From Verrucomicrobiota bacterium (lineage in GTDB: Bacteria; Verrucomicrobiota; Verrucomicrobiia; Limisphaerales; Pedosphaeraceae): DNA of 64,000 nucleotides. Positions 27,675 to 38,400 of the stretch are shown here, piece by piece. The translations under genes were made by a program, and so were the position numbers. Location: positions 62,001-126,000 of the forward strand of contig JAJPHR010000106.1 of assembly GCA_021325145.1 (NCBI GenBank), read 5' to 3'. Positions within the stretch are counted from its first letter, which is position 1. Each line of letters opens with the position of its first letter. The notes beneath the pieces were generated by a model, which was not told where the DNA came from, made no database searches, and worked only from the letters and a program-made list of their open reading frames with translations.

Positions 27675-27692
27675 GCGGAGCTCCAGCTCCGC
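27675..27692. repeat. Short hairpin after subtilase gene
   Basis: GCGGAGCT and AGCTCCGC are perfect 8-base arms around CC, 38 bases after the subtilase stop. There is no T-tract. It may help end transcription or be part of a dispersed G+C-rich repeat. Confidence 0.4.
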
Positions 27693-27906
27693 CCCAATGC
27701 CAGTCTCAGCCCGGGAAACGCCCGGTTCGCCGTTTTCAGGAGCGATGCAGTGAGGTAGGCATGGCGCAAAAAGTAGAAATTAACCCCATGGCGACGACGG
27801 CAGGCCGTGCTAGCTTCGCACCACCTCGAACTGAGCACGTTCCGAAATCCCGGAAACAACAACGCAGTTCAGAGATGAACAGACAGACAACCTGGAACAA
27901 ACCATT

Positions 27907-28812
27907 ATGAGAAATCCATCCTCCATCCTTCCACCTGCCGCAAATGCAACCACACGCCGCCAGGCCTTAAAAGGCCTGGGCCTCGGCGCATTGGGACTGG
28001 CTTCTTTGAATTTACTGACCTCCCGAACCGGAGCGGCCAATCCCGGCGTGCTTGGCCGCTCGGACATCAACATCCTCAACTTCGCGCTGAACCTGGAGTA
28101 CCTGAAGGCCACGTACTTCACCTTCGGCACCACCGGATCGGACATCACGGCTGAAGGCGTCAGCATAAGCGGTCTTGGCCGCCCCGGCAGCGTCCTCATC
28201 AAGAGCGGGGCTCAGGTTCCCTTCGCCGACTCAAACATCCAGCAATACACCTCGGAAATGGCCGCCGACGACCGCGCGCACGTCGAATATCTCCGCTCAG
28301 TGCTGGGCTTTTTTGCGGTCACGCGGCCCACCCTTGACCTCGAACTCAACTTCAACACTCTCGCCCGGGATGCCGGCATCATCACCACCGGGGAAACCTT
28401 TGACCCTTTTGCCGATGATATTTCCTTTCTGCTCGGCGCTTTCTATATTGTGGATGTGGCCGTGACCTTCTATCGCGGAGTGCTTCCACTCGTCATTGAT
28501 AGAACCATCCTTTCCGCCCTCGCGGGATTCCTCGGCGATGAGGCTTCTCACGCTGGCGTCATCCGCGCCAAACTCTTCGAGGCTGGAACCACGGCTCAAA
28601 CGGAAGCCCAGGATCTTTCCGCGCTGCGCGACAGACTCGATGGCGTCGGGAGCCTTGACCAGGGCGTCGTTCTTAACGGCAATGCCAACATCGCTCCAGT
28701 CAATTCCTTCGGCATGACCTTCTCCCGGACCGAGCGCCAGGTGCTCAACATCCTTTTCCTAAAGGTGAACGCCAACAGCGGCGGCTTCTTCCCCAACGGC
28801 TTCAATGGATAA
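27907..28812 (+). CDS. Tat-exported ferritin-like domain protein
   Basis: This 301-residue protein has a twin-arginine signal (TTRRQALKGLGLGALGLASL) and a four-helix ferritin-like core. Candidate metal ligands are Glu64 (NLEYL), His125 and Glu127 (DDRAHVEYLR), and Glu212 and His215 (DEASHAGVIR), spaced as two ExxH-like helices. The family includes the desiccation-associated Pcc13-62-like proteins. A di-metal site is likely, but its role (iron handling, oxidative protection or structure) is not known. It stands alone, with an 84-base-type spacer of hairpins downstream converging on the next gene. Tat export suggests folding with metal before transport. Confidence 0.85.
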   Translation: MRNPSSILPPAANATTRRQALKGLGLGALGLASLNLLTSRTGAANPGVLGRSDINILNFALNLEYLKATYFTFGTTGSDITAEGVSISGLGRPGSVLIKSGAQVPFADSNIQQYTSEMAADDRAHVEYLRSVLGFFAVTRPTLDLELNFNTLARDAGIITTGETFDPFADDISFLLGAFYIVDVAVTFYRGVLPLVIDRTILSALAGFLGDEASHAGVIRAKLFEAGTTAQTEAQDLSALRDRLDGVGSLDQGVVLNGNANIAPVNSFGMTFSRTERQVLNILFLKVNANSGGFFPNGFNG

Positions 28813-28835
28813 GCCGCATCGAGAAAAGTGCAATC

Positions 28836-28857
28836 GTGGGGATGTCTTCATCCCCAC
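28836..28857. terminator. Bidirectional hairpin between convergent genes
   Basis: GTGGGGATG and CATCCCCAC form a perfect 9-pair stem with loop TCTT, in the 124-base gap between convergent stops. There is no strong T-tract. A second, imperfect stem (GGGGACAT with ATGTCTCC) follows at about 28876-28899. Confidence 0.5.
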
Positions 28858-28936
28858 AAGCAGGGAAGGGGACATGGATTGGCGACGAAGATGTCTCCAC
28901 CCCTTCATTAAATGCCTGCGAAAGTCCATCAGGCTC

Positions 28937-31900
28937 TCACTGTCGGACACGGTAGAAGAGCGCGGGACCGGTGGCGTTGGTATCCGTGAAGATAAACACG
29001 CCGCCGCTCGATGTGTTCGTGTAAACCGGGATCCAGTTCGTCAGGTCGGTGGACGTATCGACTTCGTAGTTCTGACCGTCCGTTCCCGGGAATTGCAGGC
29101 TGAAGTGCCCATTTACTGGCGTCGAAGCCGTCAATGTAATGGGCGGCCCAAACGGTGTGGCGCTGGCTTGAGCGGAGTTGGCGCTTTCACCGCTGGCATT
29201 CAAGGCCGAAACCACATAGTAGTAAGTCGTGTCGTTGACCAATCCCGTATTGGTATAAACCGTTGAGGTTGGACTGGCCAGGATGGTGTACGGGCCTCCA
29301 TTGTTCGTCGAGCCCTTCACATTGTAACTGGTCGCTCCCGAAGCCGCGGCCCAGGTCAGGCTCACTTGCGCGTTGCCTGGCGTGGCCGTCAATCCTGTCG
29401 GCACTCCCAGCGGCGGGGCCATGACCACGGCAATTTCCGAAGCGCTCAAACCACGATTATAGACGCGCACATCGTCCAGGGAGCCTTGGAAATAATCGCC
29501 GGCGGTGCCGCTGCCGTTTTTTGCGCCGATCGCCAGCGAGTCGGTGGTGGTGCCATTGGTGCCGCTGGCCACGAGGCTGGCCTTGCTCACGCCGTTATAA
29601 TAAATCACCATGGTGGTGCCGTTCCACGTCCCCGCGACATGGATCCACGTGCTGACGGACGGCAACGTCGTGGTCAGTGTGCCCACTCCGGTCAGATCGA
29701 ACTTGAACACTCCGCCCTCGGCCAGCAGCCGGTATTGATTGTCACTATTTCCCTTCTGGAGCACGCGCCGGTTCCCGCTCCAGTTGGCGGCATTGATCCA
29801 GGCCGTGATCGTCAGGCCGTTGGTCGGGTCGAGACTGGCTGAATCCGAAACCGAAACGAACTGCAAATTCGCGGCATTGAATTGGAGCGCTGACGGCCCA
29901 ACTTTGCCGGGCACCCAGGCTGGAGTGTTTACCAACGCGCCGGAGTTGTTATTGCCGGAGGAATCCGTGGCCGTGGTTCCCGAACCCTCATCAAACTTCC
30001 AATAGCCGATCAGGCCGCCGGCGACCGTCGAGGGGATCGCGCTGATCTGCACGCTGTTCGAGCTCTGGCCGTGCGAACTCGAAGCCGACAGCACATAATA
30101 ATACGTGGTGCCATTCACTAATCCGTTGTCGGTGTAATTCGTGCTCACGGGACTGGCTATGGTTACATAAGGACCGCCGTTCGCCGTCGAACGTTTCAAG
30201 CTGTAACTGGTCGCCCCAAAACTGGCCGCCCAATTCAAGATTATCTGTCCATTGCCGGGACGGGCGCTAAATCCAACTGGAATCGGCGGAGGCCCCACTG
30301 GCGCTCCGATCACTTGGGCGGAGTTCGCGCTCGGCCCGCCGCTGCCCACCGCCGACACCACGTAAAAATAAGACATCCCATTGACCAAATTCGTGTCCGT
30401 GTAACTTGTGCCGGCCAGGTTGACCGCCAGTGAATAATACGGCCCGCCGCTGCTGGTAAAACGCTTCAAGTTGTAACTCGTCGCTCCGGAAACCGCGTTC
30501 CAGGACAGGCCGACCTGCGCGTTGAGACCATTGGTCGCAACCAATCCAGTCGGCGCCGCGGGCGGCGCGTAGGTGAACGTCACGGGCGCCGAACTGTTGC
30601 CGCTGGCCGTCACCACCAGCGAATACGTCCCCGCCGGCAGATTTGACGGCAGCGAAAATTCCGTCGCCACCACTCGGCTGCCGGTGGCCACCCCGGTGCT
30701 GTTCCACCCGTAAGTTCGCGCATAATAGACATTGCCGGTGACGCTGTTGGTCATTCGCACCAACGGATAGTTGCTATCCATCTGCCAGTCATCCCCGTAC
30801 GCGGCGCCCCCGGTGATGCCATTGAGCCCGGTGCCGGTTAAATGAAACGAACCGTCCACATTTTCCGTAATGCCATTGATGACCGGCTGGCCGATCGCCA
30901 GCGGTGCGCCACTGGGCGTATAGACGTAAAGGTGAGTGCTGGTCTGGCCCCCGACGAAGAGCACGTTTCCATCCGGCAGGTCGAGCATCGTGCTGCCAAA
31001 GGGAGCGTTATTGTAGGTAAGCCCGGTGGGGCCATTTACCTGGGTAAAACTGTTGCTGATGTAATCGTACTCATAGAAATAGGTTGGGGGATTGAACCCA
31101 TTCGTGGGGCCAATGGCGCAGAGAATGTTGCCGTTGACCATCATCGCGGCCGGGGCGTCCACTGCTCCCAGCGCGTTCGTGCCGAAGATCATCGTGGGTC
31201 CAGCCACCCAGGTGCCGGCGGCAGTGCTTCCGCTCGGAGTGTAAATGGCGGTGTTGACCGTGCCGCCGATGAAAAACACCTTCCCGTTAGGCAGCAAAAA
31301 TACAGCTCCTTCCTCAAAGCCATACCCGTAAAGAGACACGGGACAGGTGGCATCGGAAATCCATTGATTTAACGACGGGATGAAGCGTGAGGAAGTGGTC
31401 GCCCCGCCATCCACCGTCAAAATGCTGTCGTCGGGCAGCTTGACCCAACAGGCCTCCCCCTGGCCCCGCAGAGCGTTGACCGTAGTCCAACTATTGCTGG
31501 CGACATTATAGATGCTATGTTCCAGCACGACATTTCCATTGGGCAACATTTTCGATTCCGCGTCGGAATAACCGATTCCGGGAAGGGGAGTCGCCGTCCA
31601 GACATTCGCCAGGGGATTGTAAATTTCCGCTTTCCCCCTGCCCGTGTAGTATTCGCCGCCGCAGACAAAAACATTGCCGTTGGTCAGGACTTGTGAGGCG
31701 TAGAAGAGGCGGGTGTCGTGCATTGCCGCCATGGTGGTCCACGTGCCATTAACATAGCTGCCTTGATTATCCGGCGTCAGCCGATACCAATTCTGGCCGC
31801 TGTCTCCACACATCACGGTTCCATCGCCTAACAGGAGACAATTGATAACTCCGGCCGGCGGTGCGTGCGTCAGGGGAGCCCACGTTCCCGCCGCCTCCAT

Positions 31901-32041
31901 GGACGGCGACAGAAGGATCAGGGCTAAAACAGCGCCGAACGCAATGGCAATTCCCGGCGTGATTTTTCGGGATGCGAGAACATTAACTGGTAATTTGCCT
32001 GAATGTTTGTCCAGCCAGTACGGCGTGGTTCCTGGAGTCAT
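28937..32041 (-). CDS. Exported galactose-oxidase-like beta-propeller / FN3 / LamG protein
   Basis: This 1034-residue secreted multidomain protein has an N-terminal hydrophobic segment at about 30-50. A kelch-type propeller (about 50-400) repeats blades such as MLPNGNV, and is followed by the galactose-oxidase C-terminal-like (DUF1929-type) domain with GDDWQMDSNYPLVRM and LPAGTYSLVV. Two fibronectin III domains, a LamG/concanavalin-like domain (GLIGYWKFDEGSG to LDDVRVYNRGLS), a third FN3 and the shared C-terminal module (LFYRVRQ) complete it. I do not see the Cys-Tyr/His copper set of true galactose oxidase, so catalysis is doubtful. Glycan or polymer binding is likely. Confidence 0.87.
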   Translation of the reverse strand: MTPGTTPYWLDKHSGKLPVNVLASRKITPGIAIAFGAVLALILLSPSMEAAGTWAPLTHAPPAGVINCLLLGDGTVMCGDSGQNWYRLTPDNQGSYVNGTWTTMAAMHDTRLFYASQVLTNGNVFVCGGEYYTGRGKAEIYNPLANVWTATPLPGIGYSDAESKMLPNGNVVLEHSIYNVASNSWTTVNALRGQGEACWVKLPDDSILTVDGGATTSSRFIPSLNQWISDATCPVSLYGYGFEEGAVFLLPNGKVFFIGGTVNTAIYTPSGSTAAGTWVAGPTMIFGTNALGAVDAPAAMMVNGNILCAIGPTNGFNPPTYFYEYDYISNSFTQVNGPTGLTYNNAPFGSTMLDLPDGNVLFVGGQTSTHLYVYTPSGAPLAIGQPVINGITENVDGSFHLTGTGLNGITGGAAYGDDWQMDSNYPLVRMTNSVTGNVYYARTYGWNSTGVATGSRVVATEFSLPSNLPAGTYSLVVTASGNSSAPVTFTYAPPAAPTGLVATNGLNAQVGLSWNAVSGATSYNLKRFTSSGGPYYSLAVNLAGTSYTDTNLVNGMSYFYVVSAVGSGGPSANSAQVIGAPVGPPPIPVGFSARPGNGQIILNWAASFGATSYSLKRSTANGGPYVTIASPVSTNYTDNGLVNGTTYYYVLSASSSHGQSSNSVQISAIPSTVAGGLIGYWKFDEGSGTTATDSSGNNNSGALVNTPAWVPGKVGPSALQFNAANLQFVSVSDSASLDPTNGLTITAWINAANWSGNRRVLQKGNSDNQYRLLAEGGVFKFDLTGVGTLTTTLPSVSTWIHVAGTWNGTTMVIYYNGVSKASLVASGTNGTTTDSLAIGAKNGSGTAGDYFQGSLDDVRVYNRGLSASEIAVVMAPPLGVPTGLTATPGNAQVSLTWAAASGATSYNVKGSTNNGGPYTILASPTSTVYTNTGLVNDTTYYYVVSALNASGESANSAQASATPFGPPITLTASTPVNGHFSLQFPGTDGQNYEVDTSTDLTNWIPVYTNTSSGGVFIFTDTNATGPALFYRVRQ

Positions 32042-32439
32042 ATAGTATTAAAGGCTGCACGTATCTGAGTAATGATTTCATCATGCCGGTAATCGATCTA
32101 TTCGCGCGCTTCGTTTGCCGGTCGCACACCCACCCACTACTGGCGACGGTGCTGTAGCAGGAAGGGTGTTGCCACGGGATGAAATCGCGCGCGATGGTTG
32201 GAGCTGCTCAGATGAGAGAGGCAAACCAACTCTTGTCAATTTGACGCCATGATGAACGGCTCACATTTTGGCACGGAAGCGGCAATCTGTCAATTTTGCT
32301 TCCAATCAGTTCCAGGACGGCTGCGACTTGCGAATCAAACTGAAATGCCTACAGGAGTATTGGAGTCAAAATCATACTCTGCTGCCTTCCATTCAAAGGG
32401 TGGCAACCGCAACTCAATTTCCCCGAGCTTTCCCTTCGT
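32042..32439. other. 398-base gap, no gene seen
   Basis: The region separates two genes of the same strand and should carry the promoter of the 28.9-32.0 kb gene. I find no persuasive coding frame, strong hairpin or repeat; the part at 32240-32420 is moderately A+T-rich. Confidence 0.5.
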
Positions 32440-35400
32440 TCAAGGCGGGAGGACGCGCAGGCGGAAGAAGTCCTGACTGTCCGTGAGAGCGTTAGTGAAC
32501 GTAATTGGGCCGCCGGTGCCGATCATGGGGTTGCCGATGGGAATCCAGTTCGGCGCGGAGAGGTCGGTCTTGTATTCGACTTGATAACCTTGTCCCGCCA
32601 CGGAAGACCACGCCACTGTGAGCTGGCCGGCCGAGGCATTTATCCCGCCCACTGCCGGCGGCGGAACGACCACGACGGTGAAGGACTGCGAGGCGCTGAG
32701 GTTCGGCGTGCCGTTATCGGTGACAGTCACAAAAATGGTGTTCGTAGCCGGGGCGTTGGTGGGTGTCCATTGGAAACCACCAGCGGCGGTGATGGAAGCC
32801 CCAGCAGGCGCGCCTGCGCCAAGTGTGAAGGTGAGCGTCTGGGGCGGCAGGTCGTTGTCAATGGCATTGGCGTTGAAGGCGAGGGTCTGGCCAATGGCGA
32901 CGACACGGTTGCTGAGGGCGGCCAATACGGGAGCGGTGTTGTAGATGTTATTCGTGCGCGGCGTGGGAGCGACCATGGGATAAAAATTGGCGCCGCCGTT
33001 GGGGTAGCGGCCCAAACTGATGTCGTCGGTCTGCGCTCCAAAAGTGATGGCGTCCACAGCATTGCCAAGGCTGTTGAAGAGGCCGATGCTCTCACCGCTT
33101 TTGCTTAGCTTGAAATTGACGTGGAGGTCGGAGCTGCCGGTGGTGGATTTTTTGTCAGCCCAGACCAGGAGGAAACCGCCAGGCGGAATGGTGTAGCCGG
33201 AGGGAATGGCGAATTTGGTGGTATTGGTGAGCGTATCGGTCAGGTAATAGCCGGTGAGGTCCACGAGGTTGGAGCCGTAATTGTAGAGTTCGAACCAATC
33301 GTCGTATTTGTTGCCATCGGCGGGGTCCTGGAGGGTGTGGGTGTTGCCGGCCATGAGTTCGTTGAAGACGACGGTGAGTGGGCCGCTATTGCCGTTGTTG
33401 GTGCCCGCTGGCGTGGCGAAAAAGAATTGCTGGCGATCGAAGCTTTGTCCATCGGGGAATGAGCCGTAGGAATGGTTGGACGGCAGGTTCGTGTAATCAA
33501 GGTAATCGAGCACTTCGGCCTTGCCGGCGTCGAGCCGGCTCAAGGCCAGGGAGCCTGCTCCGCTGGGCAAGGTAAAGCTGGTGTGGATTTCGTTCGTGGT
33601 GTTCAGGCCGACCTGGCTGTCGGCAAAAATGATTTTGAACTGGCCGGGGTTGATGCTGGCAGTGGATGGGAAGGCCCAGGCGGTGAGGTTCGCATAATTG
33701 GTGCTAAGATAAAGGCCATTCAGCGAAACGACGGTCGAGCTGGGATTATAGATTTCAATCCACGGGACGTGTTGCCCGGCGCTGTTGGTGATGCTGCTGA
33801 CGTTGTCAGCTTCGATTTCGTTGATCCAGAGCGGCGGGAAAGATGGCAGTGCGGCTTGGACGGTGTTGGTCGCAGCGGGGCTGAGCGAAGCGCCGGACCA
33901 GTTGCCGACGCGCCAGTTGTCCTGATGCGGGTCAATCAACTGAAGCGAGCCACCGTTGCCGTTCGCGCCTGAGGGCCATGGGGCAGCGCTGCTGTATTTG
34001 ACGCGGGTCACAATGACATTCGTGCCGCCGTTGGTGGAGGGAATTTGGAGGGACAAGGTTTCGCCGCTGCTTTGCAAGGTCCCGGTGTAGGTGTCAAATA
34101 CCAGGTTGCTGACCCCGTAGGCCGCGCCGAAGGTGGAGCGATCGGAGGCGAGCACGAGGGTGTTCGTGGGACTGATGAACGAGCCGGGCGGGAACGTGTA
34201 GCCCACACCGTGAAGATCGTAACTGGAGAGGTCGAATGCGACATTGGTGGAGGTGTTGAACAGTTCGATGTAATCCGCCCCGGGAATTTGCGGGTTGTAC
34301 ATGATCTCGTTGATGACCACCTGGCCGATTGGCGGGGGCAACGTGTTGTTATACACTGCCGCGATGTTGGTGCTCGCTCCGGAGACAGGTTGGGAATGAA
34401 CGTCCACGCCAGTGACGGCAAGCTGGTTCGTGCCGGTTTGCAGGGGAACCCGGACAGACCAGTTCGTGACCGTGGTCCACGTGACGGGATATTGTGCGCC
34501 GTTGAACCAGATGGTCTGGACGCCGATAGGCGCGGAGCCGGTGATCGTGGCGACATTATTGCTGACGATGGGCGGGCTGACGGTGAAGTTTGCGGCGACG
34601 GTGGCAAGCTGTGATTGCAAATAAGTCCGCCGCTGACTGAACCAGGAAATCACCGCCGTTGGCGGCGTGAGCGTCTGACTGTCGCACCAGTTGACCCCGT
34701 TGGCGAAGAGCGATTGCGACTTGGCGTTGATGACCGGCACGCAAACCGATGGATCCAGCGGGCCGTTAACGGCGGCCTGGATCGCCCGCCAGTAGGCGCG
34801 GGCAAATGGCGGGAAGGCATACATGCGCGAAACCGTTGGGTCTTCGGAGTTGAAGAGCGGCGCGGAACTCGGCTGGTAGGTCGAAGAATTAAGCTCTGCC
34901 GCGAGCATGAGCCAGTCGAGGTCGAACATGTAAAGCTGCCATTTGCCGCCGACAGGCAGGAACGCGAACATGTTTTTTCCAATCTGATGGCCGAAGGAAT
35001 CGAAATTCACGATGATATGCTCGGTGGCAAAGATGCCCATACATTCCTCCATGTTCATCAAACCCGAGAGAGCGTCTGCGTAGGGTTCGGGTGAGGCGGC
35101 ATTGGCGGCATCGACCCACGTATAGAGATTGGTGAAATTATTGACTCGGTCCTCCGTGCGGACCAAAAAATTCCAGCGGTACTTTTCGCGTTTCTTCGCG
35201 CCGCTGGTGGTGGTGAATTCGGCCAATTGCGGCTCGGGATCGGCGGTGAGACTGCCGGAATCGCTGAATTCGAAGGCGCGTTCGACGCGGAAGAAGTCGC
35301 CGGCGGTTTGATTGTGCGACCATTCGTCAATGAATCCGCCAGCGGGTTCCATGACAGCCTCAAATGTAGTGTGGCGCGAATCGTCTGTGACGCCGTTGAC

Positions 35401-38400
35401 GTGAAGGCGGATGGTATAACGATGGCTGAACGGCAGATTAATGCGGTCGGCAATCCAGTAGCCCATTTGCTCCTGCAACGCGGTCGTTTCGTTGCCGTGG
35501 CCACCGGGCCAGTCAATCTTCAATTCGGTTTCGCCAAGGAAAGGATCATCGGAGGGAAAATTTACCGCGTAACCGCAGCTTGAACACGTCACACCGCAGT
35601 AGCCAGGGGCTATATATGGGCTCCCTTTGTAAAGAGCCGAGGCGTTATAGATGACGCGTGAGCCGTTGAGAACCCAGGTGATGTCGAGCGGAGAATTGTC
35701 GAGGTGAGCGCGGGCATTCCAGGTGTTGGACCTGGCCTGCGTCATCCACATGCGGTAAACGGGGTAATTTCCGGTGGGCTGGAATTCACCGACACGCACG
35801 AGGCATTCATGCGTGGGAGCATCGCTGGGGAAGGCCGCGGTTACGTGCGCGGCGGAATTGTCCGTGGCTTGGATGTAAAAAGCGACGAGCGAAATGGCGG
35901 GCTGGCCGGGAATCGTGGCGGTGTAAATGCCATCGCCTGCAACTGCGTCGTTGCCGGTGCCATCGTCTGTCATTGTGGTAGACGAGTACGTCGAGCTGGG
36001 GTCAATGCGATATTTCAATGTGACTGAGGAGAGGCCGTCGGGATCGTTGACCTGCGCGGTGACAACGATGGGCTGATTGGTCGTCGGCAGCACGGGCGAG
36101 TGCGAAACCTGGGTAATGGCTGGCCCGGCATTGGTGACGTAGCGGCTGTTGGGCAGGCCGGGTGTGCCGGGATTGGAAGGGGTGGTGAGTTCGCCGACGC
36201 ATTCAAGCCAGTTGCCACGCAAGCGAAGCAAAATTTCCGGCTGACCTTTGAGCCAGCGTGCGGCGGCCTTGATGGTGACGTTGGTCGTTCCTGAGGGAAG
36301 CGCGGAAGTCAGCGGCGTGCGGACGCGGTTGACCTGGTTGTCGCCCTTGTCCACCGTGCGGACGTGATAGGAATGCGTGCTTTGGTAACCCTCGGTGGTT
36401 TCAAGGGAGGAAAGGGATTCAGTTCCTTCGGCAGTCCAGCCTGTGGCGTCAGGTTCAAAGTTGGAATTGGCGATGCGATTGGTGCCGCCGGAGTCAATCA
36501 CCTGAACATTGTCCACCAGCGCTTCGCCCGTGCCTTGAAGGAGGACCTGCAGTTCGTCCGCGGCAACGTCACCGTTGTCAATCGTGCCGATGGCAGAAAT
36601 GAGCGTCCACGGGGCTTTGTGGGTTTCATCGCTATCGGCCCAATTTGGCGCGAGCGAATTGTCGGCGCGCGGATCAATCAGTTCAAGGCTGCTGCCACCG
36701 CCATGCGACCATTGGCCCCAGCGTCCGCCGTTTTCGTAACTGACCTGATTGACGACGGGGTAGATGTTGTTTGTGATGAACGCGCCGTGATCATTGGTCG
36801 TGACAATGACATCGGGCATGGCCAGCGCCACCGCCTCACCGTGGTGTGCGAGCGAGCCGCCGAAATTACCGACGAGATTACCCGAGTTCAGATAAGGGTA
36901 ATTGGCCTGCATCCGCATGGTGTTCCTGGCAACGACCATGTAGCCGCCGGACGCGAGCATCGTATTGGATGGAAAACTGTAGCTGATGCCGGAGACAAAC
37001 TGCCAGCCGCCCAGGTTCACTGGGTTCGGGCCGCGATTGTAAAGCTCGATATATTGGTCGTCATCATTCAGCGAAATCGGGTCGTACATGATTTCGTTGA
37101 TGACGATGTCCACATTGCGGACTGCGGCGTTGGCGGTGCCCGGCGTGGGCGAAGCGAGTTGACGAAATGTGCCGGAGCCATTCGGAAAACGGCCGGTGGA
37201 AATGCCAGTTTGTTGCGCGGCAAAGCGCACCGCGTCCAGCACGCGCGCACCGCTGGCGTTCCGGAAATAAATCGTGTCGCCGCCGGGGTTCAGGGTGAAT
37301 CCAAGCTGGCTGGCCGTGAAGGAAAGGAAGCCGCGCGCGGGAATGACCGAGCCGGGTGGCAGAATATATTTGTTGGTGGCCGGATCATTGCTCAACGAGC
37401 AGCCGCTGAGGTCCAGCGCGGCGGCGCTGTGATTGTAGAGTTCAATGAAGGGCGTCTGGCCGGCATTGGTGTGGGCCAAGAATTCGTTAATCATCACGTT
37501 GCGCATCGCGTCGGATGTGATGGGTTCAAGCCGGCCGGGCGAGCCGCCGACAGAATCGCTGGCTGCCCAGGCGAGCGGATTATTTTCGCCATAAGATGGA
37601 TGCGCGAGGACGAGCGAATGGCCCGCGCCATCGGGTGAAATGGGCCAGGGCGATTGCGTGTCGTAATCCACTTCGAGAAAGACCGCGCCGGCCTGGTTGA
37701 GCAGCAACACGCTGCCGCTGGAATTGGGGAGGTTGTTGGTGTAAGGGCCGAAAACGTTCGTCAACCCATACGCGGCCTGGAGGTCAGCCGGAGATCGAGC
37801 GACGAGTACGAACCCGCCGCCGGGAAGGATCGTGCCTGGTGGGAATGTGTAGGAAAGGCTGCCGCCCAATTGGAACCCGCTCAAGTCCTGGGGCTCGCCG
37901 CGCGAATTAAATATCTCGACGTATTCCAAAACGCTGTTCGTCGGGTGATACATGACTTCGGAAATGACCAGGCTGGTACGGCGGCTGCATTGGCCGAGCG
38001 ACTCGAAAGTCAACGGCGCGTTGGTGCCGGGGTTGACCGCGTTGGTGATGTTAACGAATGAGGCCGTCGCGGTCGTGTTCGTGTTGTGGCTCGAAACGAC
38101 GAAACTGAGAAAAACGTTGGAGGGCAGCGTCAAAGTCGCCGAGCCAAGCTGCGTCCAATTCGTTCCATCGAAACCCGCATAACCGCTGAACACGTTTCCC
38201 GAGCGGCGAAGACGAAGCCAGGTGTTCGGATAGTTGACAGGGAAGGAACCAGTCACGGTCGCGGCGGTGTTGCTCGCGCCGCGTGATTCGAAAAAAGCGC
38301 CGCTGATGGTGGGCGTGGCGAGCACGGCGGCGTTACGGGCCCCGGTCGTCAAATCTTCGCGCGCCATCAAGCCCGCTTCCGACCACGCGTCGGCCAGCGA

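Noticed and set aside
28937..32041. True galactose oxidase
   Set aside because: The propeller and C-terminal domain resemble the fold, but the copper-ligand Tyr/His/Cys set is not apparent, so no oxidase activity is claimed.
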